Assembly: GCA_963715625.1 (NCBI GenBank)
Contig: OY970260.1
Location: forward strand, 930,001-994,000
Origin: VRUE01 sp963715625
Lineage (GTDB): Bacteria > Actinomycetota > Thermoleophilia > Solirubrobacterales > 70-9
Direction: 5' to 3'
Length of the DNA stretch: 64,000 nucleotides
Positions 24,652 through 33,330 of the stretch are shown here, piece after piece. The notes beneath the pieces are model-generated. The model saw nothing but the letters and a program-made list of their open reading frames with translations. It did not search any database and had not been told where the DNA came from. A program made the translations under genes and the position numbers. Positions within the stretch are counted from its first letter, which is position 1. Each line of letters begins with the position of its first letter.

Positions 24652-25335
24652 CTAGAATTCGGCGCAGATCGCGTAGGCCTCGATGGCCCACGTGCCCGGG
24701 TCCCCGGTTTTCGCTGTCGCCGTCCAACCAGTTCGTTTTCCATCGCCCGCAAGGAACGGTATGGACTCGGTGACCGGGATCACTTCAGCCGTTCCGAGCA
24801 CAACTCGGACCCCGCCGCCGACCACCTGCTTCCCGGTCGGACATTCGGCCGTGACCGATTGCGGGCTGGTTGCACTGACGGCGCCGCTTTCTTTGTTCGC
24901 GTAGGTGACGTTCTTCACCAGCTGCGCATAGAAGCTCGCCGAGAGAGTCGCGGAGGTCACGGCTTCCTTCTTGATCTTGCCGGTGGCAACCGATTCCGCT
25001 CCGAGCTTGCTCTCGCTCACCGACCCGTTCTTGATCTTCGGTTCGGTGACCACCTGGCCGCCGAGCTGGCCGGAGCGGACCGAGCCGTTGGCTAGCTGGC
25101 CCGAGCCGATCGTCGCGGCGGCGATCTTCGCCCCGGTGACGGCGCCGTTGCGCAGCTTCGGGTTCGTCACGGCACCGTTGCGGAGCTTCGGCGTGGTCAC
25201 GGCACCGTTGGCGAGGTTCTTGGTCTTTACCTTGCTCGCCGTCTTCGCTGCGTAGGCGGCGCCGCTCAGCGCCGCGAACAGGGCGAGGCAGGAGATCACG
25301 GTTGCGGGGTTCAGGTGCCTCTTGATCGGCTTCAA
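24652..25335 (-). CDS. Secreted repeat protein with NGAVT-type repeats
   Basis: The 227-aa product begins at TTG 25335, preceded by GAGAGGAAC, and has a signal peptide ending LSGAAYAA. Residues about 30-130 are short repeats of the form NGAV-T-x-PKLR and NGSV-x-S-x-L, which predict a beta-solenoid or fibre-like stalk. The C-terminal ~90 residues form a distinct globular domain with two cysteines (ECPTGKQVVGGGV ... YAICAEF). Such proteins are numerous in Solirubrobacterales-type genomes (established impression, not checked here). The likely location is the cell surface; function is unknown. Confidence 0.65.
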   Translation of the reverse strand: MKPIKRHLNPATVISCLALFAALSGAAYAAKTASKVKTKNLANGAVTTPKLRNGAVTNPKLRNGAVTGAKIAAATIGSGQLANGSVRSGQLGGQVVTEPKIKNGSVSESKLGAESVATGKIKKEAVTSATLSASFYAQLVKNVTYANKESGAVSATSPQSVTAECPTGKQVVGGGVRVVLGTAEVIPVTESIPFLAGDGKRTGWTATAKTGDPGTWAIEAYAICAEF

Positions 25336-25357
25336 CTCGTTCCTCTCGTTTCGTGGT

Positions 25358-25570
25358 TCAGGCGCCGAACGGCTGCTTGATCGGTTCGGCCAGGTCGTCC
25401 AGGATTCGCTCGAGGTCGGTCTCCGCAAGGCCCGAGTCGCTTCCCGCGCGCAGGTGCACCCGCGTGCCGAAGCCCTTCTCGGCCATCGTCACCTCTACAC
25501 CTTCGACGCTGGCGACCAACTCAGCCAGCTCGGGCTCGGACTTCATCAGCGTCCGCGAGACCTCGATCAT
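25358..25570 (-). CDS. Small conserved-looking protein of unknown function
   Basis: This 70-aa protein (MIEVSRTLMKSEPELAELV ... GFGTRVHLRAG ... LERILDDLAEPIKQPFGA) has alternating strand and helix and normal GC3 bias in this frame, which argues that it is real. A start five codons earlier (TTG at 25585) is possible. No family could be named. It lies 22 bases upstream of the TTG start of the repeat protein on the same strand and could share its transcript. Confidence 0.5.
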   Translation of the reverse strand: MIEVSRTLMKSEPELAELVASVEGVEVTMAEKGFGTRVHLRAGSDSGLAETDLERILDDLAEPIKQPFGA

Positions 25571-25644
25571 TGCGAGCCGCTTCAACCGCGGGGGGACCGT
25601 TCCTGCCCGGGAAGCACGTCTGGGCGAGACGGTGCAGGCCGCGC

Positions 25645-26076
25645 CTACTCTGCGAGAAGGGAGGCCACGCCTCTCGCGTCCGGGACGACATGAGGGAAGC
25701 CGGGGACATCGCCAAAGCCGCTGTCCGCCGAGACCATCGCCGTCGCTCCGGCCGCGGTCGCCGCGGCGGCGAGCACCGAGTCGAAAGCACCAATGCTCGA
25801 TACCCGCTCAAACAGGGCGAGGCCGTCGCGGAGGCCCTGGTCGTCGACGACGAGCAGGGGGGAGAGAAGCTCCGCGTAATCGCGACCCAGCGCAGCCGCA
25901 TCGTCGCGGCCGCGCCTCCGGGCCCTCACGTGGACGAACTCCTGAATCGCCTCGACCGACGTCGTGGCCTGGAGGTCGCCCCTCGCAATCGCACCGATCA
26001 GCTCGCGGCACGGCCCTCGGAGAGGGTGCTCTGCGCCCTTGGCATAGACGAGGACTGTGGTGTCGAGAGCGATCAC
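25645..26076 (-). CDS. vapC: PIN-domain toxin (VapC-like)
   Basis: The 143-aa protein has the PIN-domain acidic residues in place: Asp in IALDTTVLVY, Glu in AIQEFVHV, Asp in IGAFDSVLAAAA and Asp in VSADSGFGD. VapC toxins are Mg2+-dependent RNases. It starts at GTG 26076, overlapping the stop of the upstream antitoxin gene (GTGA), the usual VapBC arrangement. The pair is inserted directly behind the mutase gene. Confidence 0.85.
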   Translation of the reverse strand: MIALDTTVLVYAKGAEHPLRGPCRELIGAIARGDLQATTSVEAIQEFVHVRARRRGRDDAAALGRDYAELLSPLLVVDDQGLRDGLALFERVSSIGAFDSVLAAAATAAGATAMVSADSGFGDVPGFPHVVPDARGVASLLAE

Positions 26077-26321
26077 GCCCGACGCTGGCGCAGGGCCTCG
26101 AGCTCTGCCTTCAACTCCGGCACGTCCGGCACATCCATGTCCGCGGCGTCGAGCAGACGGTGCCCGGCGGCCTCGCGTCGCCCCGAGGAGGCGACCACGC
26201 CACGATCGATCGCCTCCCTCACCACGGTCGCCACGGAAACGCCTCGCTCGCGCGCGGCAGCCGTTATGCGCGAGTGGCGCTCGTCATCGAGGAGGATCTG
26301 GAGCCGATGCTCAAGCGACAT
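26073..26321 (-). CDS. vapB: VapB-like antitoxin
   Basis: The 82-aa protein has a ribbon-helix-helix-like N-terminus (MSLEHRLQILLDDERHSRITAAARERGVSVATVVREAIDRG) followed by an acidic, proline-containing tail (DAADMDVPDVPELKAELEAL) expected to wrap around the PIN toxin. The start at 26321 was chosen, with an ATG two codons earlier as an alternative. No Shine-Dalgarno is visible, and an inverted repeat covers the start, consistent with a leaderless, autoregulated transcript. It overlaps vapC by four bases. Confidence 0.75.
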   Translation of the reverse strand: MSLEHRLQILLDDERHSRITAAARERGVSVATVVREAIDRGVVASSGRREAAGHRLLDAADMDVPDVPELKAELEALRQRRA

Positions 26322-26342
26322 GAGCATACATTAGCATGCTCA
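26321..26342. promoter_or_regulatory. Inverted repeat over vapB start
   Basis: TGAGCAT (26321-26327) and ATGCTCA (26336-26342) form a perfect inverted repeat with an eight-base spacer, covering the vapB start and the mutase stop. VapBC complexes bind such repeats, so this is the probable autoregulatory operator. Confidence 0.55.
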
Positions 26343-27965
26343 GAAGAAGGCGCCGCCCTTGTATTCGCCGAAAACGTCGCGCATCGCGCCGCAGACCTCG
26401 CCGATCGAGGCGTCGGCGGCCAGCGCGGCGCGGATCGGGTGCAGCAGGTTGCCCTCGCCGCGGGCGACGTCGCGCAGGGCCTCCAGCTTCGCCTCGACCG
26501 CGGCCCGGTCGCGGCGCTCCTTGAAGGCCTTGAGCCGGGCCAGCTGGCGCTCCTCGGCCTCGGGGTCGACGCGGAGGATGTCAACGTCGTCGACCTGGTC
26601 GGTGACGTACTTGTTGACGCCGACGACGATGTCCTGGCCGCTGCGGTAGCGCTCGTGGTAGGAGTGCGCGGACTCCTCGATCTCGCGCTGCATGAACTCC
26701 AGCGCCTCGACCGAGCCGCCCAGCTCTTCGACCTTCTCCATCAGCTCCCAGGCGCGCGCTTCGACCTCGTCGGTCAGCGACTCGACGAAGTAGGAGCCGG
26801 CGAAGGGGTCGACGGTGTCGGCGGCGCCGGACTCGTGGGCGAGCACCTGCTGGGTGCGCAGCGCGATCCGCGCCGAGCGCTCGGTCGGCAGCGCCAGCGC
26901 CTCGTCGAAGCCGTTGGTGTGCAGGCTCTGGGTGCCGCCGCAGACCGCGGCGAAGCCCTGCAGGGCGACGCGGATGATGTTGACCTCGGGCTGCTGGGCC
27001 TGCAGGGTGACGCCGCCGGTCTGGGTGTGGAAGCGGATCTTCATCGAGTTGGGGTTCTCGGCGCCGAACCGCTCGGCGACGATCTTCGCCCACATCCGCC
27101 GCACGGCGCGGAACTTGGCGATCTCCTGGAAGACGTTGTTGTGGCCGTTGAAGAAGAAGGCGAGGCGGGGAGCGAACTCGTCGATCGCCAGGCCCCGCTC
27201 CAGCGCTGCCTCGACGTAGGCGATCGCGTTGGAGAGCGTGAATGCGACCTCCTGCACGGCCGAGCAGCCCTTCTCGCGGATGTGGTAGCCGGAGATCGAG
27301 ATCGTGTTCCACTTCGGCACGTTCTCGCGGCAGTACTCGAAGATGTCGGTGGTGAGGCGCATCGTCGGCACCGGCGGGTAGATGTAGTTGCCGCGCGCCA
27401 TGTACTCCTTCAGCACGTCGTTCTGGACCGTGCCGCGCAGCTTCTCGGAGGGCACGCCCTGCTCGGAGCCGACCAGCTCGTAGAGCAGCAGCAGGATCGC
27501 CGCCGGCGCGTTGATCGTCATCGAGGTCGAGACGCCGTCGAGCGGGATCTCCTCGAAGCAGATCCGCATGTCCTCGATCGTGTCGATCGGGACCCCGGTG
27601 CGGCCGACCTCGCCGCGGCAGAGCGGGTCGTCGGAGTCGCGGCCGAGCTGGGTCGGCAGGTCGAAGGCCATCGAGAGGCCGGTCGAGCCGTGCTCGATCA
27701 GGTAGCGGTAGCGCTCGTTGGTGTCCTCGGGCGTGGCGAAGCCGGCGTACTGGCGCATCGTCCAGAGCCGGTCGCGGTACATCCCCTCGTGGATGCCGCG
27801 GGTGAAGGGCGGGGAACCCGGCTCGCCGAGCCGTTCCCCGAGCCCGGGAGCGACGTCCTCGGCGTCGTAAACACGCTGGATCTCGATGCCGGAATCGGTG
27901 AAGACGCGCTCGTCGTCGGGGCCGACGAGGGGCGCGATCGTGCGATGGGTCTCTTCGGTGGCCAT
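26340..27965 (-). CDS. Methylmalonyl-CoA mutase, large subunit
   Basis: The 541-aa protein is the TIM-barrel catalytic chain of a B12-dependent acyl-CoA mutase. Visible are TMRQYAGF (the Tyr typical of methylmalonyl-CoA rather than isobutyryl-CoA mutases), MAFDLPTQLG, YPPVPTMR (the Arg that binds the methylmalonyl carboxylate), KWNTISISGYH and HTQTGG. It lacks the C-terminal cobalamin domain, which must come from a separate small subunit outside this window. With the PccB-type subunit it suggests conversion of propionyl-CoA to succinyl-CoA. vapB starts only 18 bases past its stop. Confidence 0.85.
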   Translation of the reverse strand: MATEETHRTIAPLVGPDDERVFTDSGIEIQRVYDAEDVAPGLGERLGEPGSPPFTRGIHEGMYRDRLWTMRQYAGFATPEDTNERYRYLIEHGSTGLSMAFDLPTQLGRDSDDPLCRGEVGRTGVPIDTIEDMRICFEEIPLDGVSTSMTINAPAAILLLLYELVGSEQGVPSEKLRGTVQNDVLKEYMARGNYIYPPVPTMRLTTDIFEYCRENVPKWNTISISGYHIREKGCSAVQEVAFTLSNAIAYVEAALERGLAIDEFAPRLAFFFNGHNNVFQEIAKFRAVRRMWAKIVAERFGAENPNSMKIRFHTQTGGVTLQAQQPEVNIIRVALQGFAAVCGGTQSLHTNGFDEALALPTERSARIALRTQQVLAHESGAADTVDPFAGSYFVESLTDEVEARAWELMEKVEELGGSVEALEFMQREIEESAHSYHERYRSGQDIVVGVNKYVTDQVDDVDILRVDPEAEERQLARLKAFKERRDRAAVEAKLEALRDVARGEGNLLHPIRAALAADASIGEVCGAMRDVFGEYKGGAFF

Positions 27966-28014
27966 CTCGACAGGATATGCGGCCGGATCGCGCGCCGCCG
28001 CGCCGCCGCGCCCC

Positions 28015-28061
28015 TTCCGGTGCGCCTTATCCCCGCATTACGGGGATAAGGCGCACCGGAA
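28015..28061. repeat. Long palindrome P1 (21-bp arms)
   Basis: Arms 28015-28035 and 28041-28061 are perfect inverse complements (core GCGCCTTATCCCCG) around the loop CATTA. It lies 50 bases upstream of the divergent mutase start and 118 upstream of the next gene, an unlikely place for a terminator. One of the palindrome series listed in the findings. Confidence 0.9.
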
Positions 28062-28178
28062 CATTGCGGCCTATTACGGTTTGTTGAGAGGCAGGCCGGG
28101 AATAACCTTGGCTGCAAATCGACATGCCGTAAGTCGCCAAACGGGGCAGCAGGGGGCGGCAGCAAACGGAGGATCGAT

Positions 28179-29408
28179 ATGAGTGAAGTGACCCAGCCAG
28201 GTAGGGCCCGGGGGACGATGCGCTCAGCGGTAGCGGCGGTCGCTGCACTGGCTGCGTTGCTCGCCCTTGCGCCCTTCGCCTCGGCCACCAGCGACCCAGT
28301 TGCAAGCGGCACGACCACGATCAACCTGAACAAGGGCCTCTTCAAGAAGCTGAAGAAGAGCGGCGTGAAGGTGCTGGGTGTGAACCCCGGAACCGTCAAA
28401 GCCCGAACGGTGACCCTGCCCGTCAAGAGCGGCTCCCTCGACCCGACCAGCGGCCAGGGGACCGTGGAATACAACGGCGGGATCAAGTTCAAGCACGGCA
28501 AGAAGAAGGCCATCGTGAGCGCGCTCGTGCTGGAAACGACGGCCAGCTCGCTCAAGGCCAAGGTCGCCGGCAAGAGCATGAAGCTCGCCACGGTCAAGGG
28601 CCTTACCGTCACCCGCAACGGCTTCGGCACCAATCTCGGCATCTCCGGGCTGAAGCTGACGGGCAAGGCTGCCAAGCAGCTGAACAAGAAGCTCGGCTTC
28701 ACCGGCAGCAGCAGCAGCAACAATGGCAAAAGCAAGCGGGCCTCGGCCAGCAAGAAGGCCCAGCCCCCGTTCAAGGGAAACCAGAACCTCGGCGGCGCAA
28801 CGTCCGAAACGCAGCCGAAGACCCTTGCCGTCCTCGCGGGTGGCAACGCGACCCTGACGACCAGCCTGCCGACCGTCACGAAGCTGGCGAAAGTCAAAGT
28901 CGGAATCGAACTGATCCCGCCGACGACCGTCGCCTCCCTGGGCCCACCGCCGGCGTTCGCGTTCCCGATCAGCGGCGGCACGATCGCGCCTGACGCAAAC
29001 GGCGGGATCGTGCAGACGAGCGGCGGCCTGAAGCTGCATCAGGTCCTCGTGGCGGGCGTCGCCGAAACGACAATGACGCTCAACGCGATCTACATCGACC
29101 TGGGCGCAAAGACCGCCACCGTCGAAGTGTCGCTCGAATCGACGGTCTCTGAAGAAATCAACAAACTCGGCAACCTCGGACGCAGCTCGATCGCCGACAT
29201 CAGCCTGGCCGGGGCGACGGTCAAATCCGACACGACCACCCGTACTGTGAGCATCGAAAACGCCAGCGCGAGCCTGCAGGCGGTCACCGCGGAAACGCTG
29301 AACAGCGTGTTCGTGAAACCTTTCGAAGCGTTCACGAAAACGGAAGCCGAAAAATTCGCGGGCGGAGATCCTCTCGGGTCCTTCTCCCTCGCGGTGCAGA
29401 CCCAGTAG
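28179..29408 (+). CDS. Secreted beta-rich protein, possibly HtaA-like
   Basis: The 409-aa protein has a signal peptide (residues about 15-37, ending PFASATS). Two similar beta-rich halves follow: GTVKARTVTLPVKSGSLDPT ... GGIKFKHGKKK in the first and FAFPISGGTIAPDANGGIVQ ... GGLKLH in the second, separated by a Ser/Asn/Lys-rich linker. The GSLDP-x-x-G-x-G-x-V-x-x-x-GGIKF pattern resembles HtaA-type domains of actinobacterial surface proteins, some of which bind heme, but no heme ligand is obvious. The ATG has GGAGG seven bases upstream. A strong hairpin follows the stop. Confidence 0.6.
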   Translation: MSEVTQPGRARGTMRSAVAAVAALAALLALAPFASATSDPVASGTTTINLNKGLFKKLKKSGVKVLGVNPGTVKARTVTLPVKSGSLDPTSGQGTVEYNGGIKFKHGKKKAIVSALVLETTASSLKAKVAGKSMKLATVKGLTVTRNGFGTNLGISGLKLTGKAAKQLNKKLGFTGSSSSNNGKSKRASASKKAQPPFKGNQNLGGATSETQPKTLAVLAGGNATLTTSLPTVTKLAKVKVGIELIPPTTVASLGPPPAFAFPISGGTIAPDANGGIVQTSGGLKLHQVLVAGVAETTMTLNAIYIDLGAKTATVEVSLESTVSEEINKLGNLGRSSIADISLAGATVKSDTTTRTVSIENASASLQAVTAETLNSVFVKPFEAFTKTEAEKFAGGDPLGSFSLAVQTQ

Positions 29409-29429
29409 CTGGAAAGCAACGCGACTTTC

Positions 29430-29457
29430 GAGAGGGCGGCCCACGGGCCGCCCTCTC
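29430..29457 (+). terminator. Terminator hairpin after secreted protein gene
   Basis: A 13-bp perfect stem (GAGAGGGCGGCCC/GGGCCGCCCTCTC, loop AC) starts 21 bases after the stop codon. Confidence 0.75.
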
Positions 29458-29538
29458 TCGTTGACACCCGCCAAACGTGAATAGATTAGAAATTTAGTTG
29501 CATTCGGCTGTTCCTTTCTGTAGCTTCGCGCGTACCGC

Positions 29539-30921
29539 ATGTCCCAGCTAGCCAGTCGCAAGCCCCCGGAGCTTCTGCCTCCGTTCTGGCCGCTTGAGGT
29601 CCAGCACGGCGTCGGGCATGTCCGGCTCGACACGGAGCCCCCGTCCCGCCCGGATGAGGTGATGCCGCTGCTGCTCCGGCTCGCCGCCCAGAGCGACGCG
29701 ATGCGCGGCCTGCAAAGCAGCGAGGCCAAGGCGCTTTCGGCGGGCGCTGCCTCGGTGCTGCGCGGTGAGATGGCCGAGACGATGCGCGAGCTGGCCGCCC
29801 TGATCGACCCTGAGAGCGCCGAGATCCTCCGCCTGCGCGCAAAGGGGCTCGCGGGAGGAATCGAGCACCGCGAGATGACCCTGGAGATCGCCCGCGGCGG
29901 CTCTCCCCCGGCGCTCGAGATCCTCTGCGGCCCGCTCTGCACCTGGCGGATGAAGACGCGGGTCGGCCTGCACTCGTTCCTCGCCGCCGCCCGCGACGAG
30001 GAGCGCCAGGAGTTGCTCGACCGGCTCGACGACTCGCTCGAGGACGCCTTGGGGGAGGTCGAAGCGGCGGTCGGCGCGGAGGGGATGCGCGTCCCCTTCA
30101 AGCTGCCGATGAACGTCACCGACCTGCTGATCTCGGCCGGAGAGGCGGCCGGCCACCCGAAGCACTTCGCCTACTTCATGCCCGAGGACGAAGGCGTCGA
30201 CGGGCTGCCGCTGGAACAGCAGCGGACGCTCTACATGCGCAACGTCCACCTGGCGCGCTACTCGGAGATCACCATCCCGCTCGCCGAAGCCCTGCTGGAG
30301 GGGCCGATGTGCGCGGCGGACGCCCCGGTCGAGGAGACCCTGATGCCGTGGATCCGCGGCCATGACCACGGCCACAACGTCGTCGTGCCCGAGACCTCCT
30401 ACGACAGCTGGATGGAGACGCTCGGGGTCGAGCCCTTCATGATGCTGCAGGAGGCGATCGCCGACGTCTACGGATTCCTGATGACGATCTCCGACGCCTG
30501 GCGGTCGGTCTCCGGGGCGAGCCGCCTCGAGATGTGCGCCACCCACATGGCCGAGCTGCTCCACTACATGCGCCGCGGGCCCAAGTACTACGGCGACCCC
30601 GGGGCCGCTTACCTGGAACTCGGCTTCCTGGCCGAGAACGGCTTCGTCGAGATCGACGGCGCGGGCCGGGTGAGCTGGAACGGGGACGACTTCTGCAGGG
30701 GTATGAGGGGGCTGGCCAGCGCCCTCACCGAATCGACGGTAGGCGCCCCCGACAAGCGCGGCTCGGAGGCGATCATCGCCCGCTACGGCTGGCCCGCCGA
30801 GACGGCCGCCCTGCGCACCCTGAACGCGATGCGCGAGGAGCTCGCCAACGTCCCCACCTCGATCGCCTTCTACCGCACGAGCGACATAGCCGCCGCCGAG
30901 AGCATCGCGGTCGCGGCCTAG
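29539..30921 (+). CDS. Unknown protein with metallohydrolase-like motif
   Basis: The 460-aa protein has normal codon bias and no signal peptide. The only strong motif is RGHDHGHN near residue 278 followed about 30 residues later by QEAIADVYGF, with a further helical EMCATHMAELLHYM. The His cluster plus a downstream E-x-x-AD helix recalls zinc metallopeptidases such as the M49 group, though the exact HExxGH is not present. I do not recognise the family. It is preceded by an AT-rich promoter region (AATAGATTAGAAATTTAG, about 29480-29497) and overlaps the convergent decarboxylase gene by four bases. Confidence 0.65.
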   Translation: MSQLASRKPPELLPPFWPLEVQHGVGHVRLDTEPPSRPDEVMPLLLRLAAQSDAMRGLQSSEAKALSAGAASVLRGEMAETMRELAALIDPESAEILRLRAKGLAGGIEHREMTLEIARGGSPPALEILCGPLCTWRMKTRVGLHSFLAAARDEERQELLDRLDDSLEDALGEVEAAVGAEGMRVPFKLPMNVTDLLISAGEAAGHPKHFAYFMPEDEGVDGLPLEQQRTLYMRNVHLARYSEITIPLAEALLEGPMCAADAPVEETLMPWIRGHDHGHNVVVPETSYDSWMETLGVEPFMMLQEAIADVYGFLMTISDAWRSVSGASRLEMCATHMAELLHYMRRGPKYYGDPGAAYLELGFLAENGFVEIDGAGRVSWNGDDFCRGMRGLASALTESTVGAPDKRGSEAIIARYGWPAETAALRTLNAMREELANVPTSIAFYRTSDIAAAESIAVAA

Positions 30922-31865
30922 TCCGAAGCCCCGGCCAACCGGTCGACGCCCGACTTCTCGATCGTCATCCGCAGGCCGTCGAGCAGCTCGACCTCGGGCT
31001 CCCAGCCGAGCAGGTCGCGGGCGCGGCCGATGTCGGGCCGGCGCTGCTGGGGGTCGTCGACCGGAAGCGGCTCGAAGACGATCTCCGAGCGCGACTCGGT
31101 CACCTCGATCACCTTCTTCGCCAGTTCGAGCAGCGTGAACTCGTTCGGGTTGCCGATGTTGACCGGCGAGTGGACGCCGGACTCGGCCAGGGCGACGATG
31201 CCGCGGATCAGGTCGTCGACGTAGCAGAAGCTGCGGGTCTGCTCGCCCTCGCCGAAGACGGTCAGCGGCCGGTCCCCCAGCGCCTGGCGCATGAAGGTCG
31301 GGATCGCCCGCCCGTCGTGCGCGCGCATGCGCGGGCCATAGGTGTTGAAGATGCGGACGATCGAGGTGTCGACTCCCTGCTGGCGGTGGTAGGCCATCGT
31401 CATCGCCTCGGCGTAGCGCTTCGCCTCGTCGTAGACGCCGCGCGGGCCGATCGGGTTGACGTGCCCCCAGTAGTCCTCGGTCTGGGGATGGACCTCGGGG
31501 TCGCCGTAGACCTCGCTGGTCGAGGCGAGCAGGAAGCGGGCGCGCTTGAACTTGGCGACGCCCAGCATGTGATGAGTGCCGTGCGAGCCGACCTTGAGCG
31601 TGTGCAACGGCAGCCGCAGGTAGTCGATCGGGCTCGCCGGCGAGGCCAGGTGGTAGACGAAGTCGACGTCCTCGGGGATGTCGACCTGCTCGGTTATGTC
31701 GATGTTGCGGAACTCGAAGGCCGGGTCGCGGATGTGCTCGATGTTCTGCAGCGACCCCGTCTCGAGGTTGTCGACGCAGATCACCCGGTGACCCTGGCCG
31801 AGCAGGTAATCGCAGAGATGGGAGCCGAGGAAGCCGGCCCCGCCGGTGACCACGCAGGTGCTCAT
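30918..31865 (-). CDS. UDP-glucuronate decarboxylase (UDP-xylose synthase)
   Basis: The 315-aa extended SDR has TGGAGFLGSHLCDYLL, the acidic VDNLETG, YHLASPASP, the Ser/Thr-rich STSEVYGDPEVHPQ, the catalytic YDEAK and the RIFNTYGPRM signature. These match UXS enzymes, which oxidise and decarboxylate UDP-glucuronate to UDP-xylose; dTDP-glucose dehydratases are the nearest alternative but lack the SPASPxDY stretch. UDP-xylose would supply surface polysaccharides. No sugar gene cluster surrounds it. It starts at ATG 31865. Confidence 0.85.
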   Translation of the reverse strand: MSTCVVTGGAGFLGSHLCDYLLGQGHRVICVDNLETGSLQNIEHIRDPAFEFRNIDITEQVDIPEDVDFVYHLASPASPIDYLRLPLHTLKVGSHGTHHMLGVAKFKRARFLLASTSEVYGDPEVHPQTEDYWGHVNPIGPRGVYDEAKRYAEAMTMAYHRQQGVDTSIVRIFNTYGPRMRAHDGRAIPTFMRQALGDRPLTVFGEGEQTRSFCYVDDLIRGIVALAESGVHSPVNIGNPNEFTLLELAKKVIEVTESRSEIVFEPLPVDDPQQRRPDIGRARDLLGWEPEVELLDGLRMTIEKSGVDRLAGASD

Positions 31866-32061
31866 CGACCTGATGCTATCGGCCGTCCCCGAGAGTGGTC
31901 GGGAGACTCGATTCCTGCAATTTGCGGGTTTCGGAACCGATTACCCGTCCAGGAGGGGGGAGAACTTGCCGCCGCCGTTCCCTTCGCTTGGCATGTTTGA
32001 ACCACGGATCTGAACCGGTGCAGGGGAGCTCAGTGGATTGAGGGAGCGGAAGTCGACTGCA

Positions 32062-33330
32062 ATGCGGGGAGCCCGGCTCGAGCGGGGCGGCGGCGAGCGA
32101 TCGGCGACGGACGCCGCCCGCAAGCGGGCGGTGGTGGAGATGATCGCCCACCACGAGCAGGCGCTGAAGCGGACCGCCCGGCGCTTCTCGCTCGACGCGG
32201 AGGACGCCGACGACGCCTACCAGCGGGCCCTGGAGATCGTCCTCACCAAAGCGCCGACGACGGACCAGAGGGAACTGATCCGCTGGACCCAGACGGTGAC
32301 CCGGCACGAGGCCATGGCGGTGCGCGAGAGTCGCGAACGGCTGCTCGGGTTCCACAGCTCCCGCGTCGGCGCCCCCGACCCGCTGGCGTCGGTCCCGGCC
32401 GAGGGCGGCGGGCCGGGAGAGCAGGCCGAGCGCCGCGAGGCCGTCGCCCGCACCCGCGAGGCGCTGCTGGCGCTGAAGCCGGCGGAGCTGCGCGCCCTGA
32501 GCCTGCTAGCCAGCGGCTACTCCTACGTGGAGATCGGCGAGATCACCGGCTTCAGCCGGACAAAGATCAACCGGGTCCTGGCCGAGGGGCGCAACCGGTT
32601 CCGCGCTCTGGTCAGCAGCAGCGAGGACGGTACTCGCTGCCGCGAGCTGCGGCCGCTGCTCTCGGCCTTCTGCGACGGCGAGGCGAGCCCGGCCGACGCC
32701 GCCACGGTGCGCGAGCACCTGCGGGCCTGCGCCCGCTGTCGCTCGACCATGCGCACCTACCGGGCGGCGCCGGGGATCGCTGCGGTGCTGGGGCCGGCGC
32801 TCCCATCCCGCTCGCTCCTCGAACGCGTGCACGATTCCCTCGCCGGGCTGGCCTCGCGCCTCCCGGGCATGGGTGGCAGCGCCGACTCGGCCACCCAGGC
32901 GGCGGCCGCGGGAGGCGCTCGCGGCGCAGGGGTGGCAGCGCTGGCGAAGCTGCTGGCGGTCTGCGCCGGCGCTGCCGGGGGCGCGGCGGCATGCGTGGCC
33001 ACCGGCGTGCTCCCCGACCCCCTCCCCAGCGGCGGCCCCCCGTCGCGCCCGGCGCTCGAGCGGCCTGCCGACCGGCCGGCAGAAGCCTCCGCCGAAGAGG
33101 CGGTGGAGTACGAGCCGGCGCCGGCACCCGAGCCGCAACCTCAACCGCCGGCCAAACAGGAGCCGAAAGGCAGCGGGGAGAAAGCGAGTGCCCAGACGGC
33201 CGCCGCTCCCGCCGGGGCGATCGAATACGAAGCGCCGCCCCCACCGGTCGAAGCTCCCCCGCCGAGCGCTGGCGAAAGCGCCGCCCCGAACCCGTCGAGC
33301 GGCTCGGCCGCCGGGGAGTTCGGACCGTGA
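32062..33330 (+). CDS. ECF-like sigma factor fused to zf-HC2 and membrane segment
   Basis: The 422-aa protein joins an N-terminal sigma-70-like part (region 2-like AEDADDAYQRALEIVL; region 4 helix-turn-helix YVEIGEITGFSRTKINRV near residue 160) with an anti-sigma-type zinc finger (CDGEASPADAATVREHL, then RACARC), one Ala/Gly-rich membrane helix (about residue 290) and a long Pro/Glu-rich outer tail. Sigma factor and anti-sigma elements are usually separate genes; here a single chain could hold the sigma domain at the membrane. The start at ATG 32062 was preferred to TTG 32038. Its stop overlaps the next start (GTGA). Confidence 0.75.
   Translation: MRGARLERGGGERSATDAARKRAVVEMIAHHEQALKRTARRFSLDAEDADDAYQRALEIVLTKAPTTDQRELIRWTQTVTRHEAMAVRESRERLLGFHSSRVGAPDPLASVPAEGGGPGEQAERREAVARTREALLALKPAELRALSLLASGYSYVEIGEITGFSRTKINRVLAEGRNRFRALVSSSEDGTRCRELRPLLSAFCDGEASPADAATVREHLRACARCRSTMRTYRAAPGIAAVLGPALPSRSLLERVHDSLAGLASRLPGMGGSADSATQAAAAGGARGAGVAALAKLLAVCAGAAGGAAACVATGVLPDPLPSGGPPSRPALERPADRPAEASAEEAVEYEPAPAPEPQPQPPAKQEPKGSGEKASAQTAAAPAGAIEYEAPPPPVEAPPPSAGESAAPNPSSGSAAGEFGP

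Noticed and set aside
25353..28049. 898-codon plus-strand frame across the mutase region
   Set aside because: Shadow of the mutase, which carries all catalytic motifs on the minus strand.
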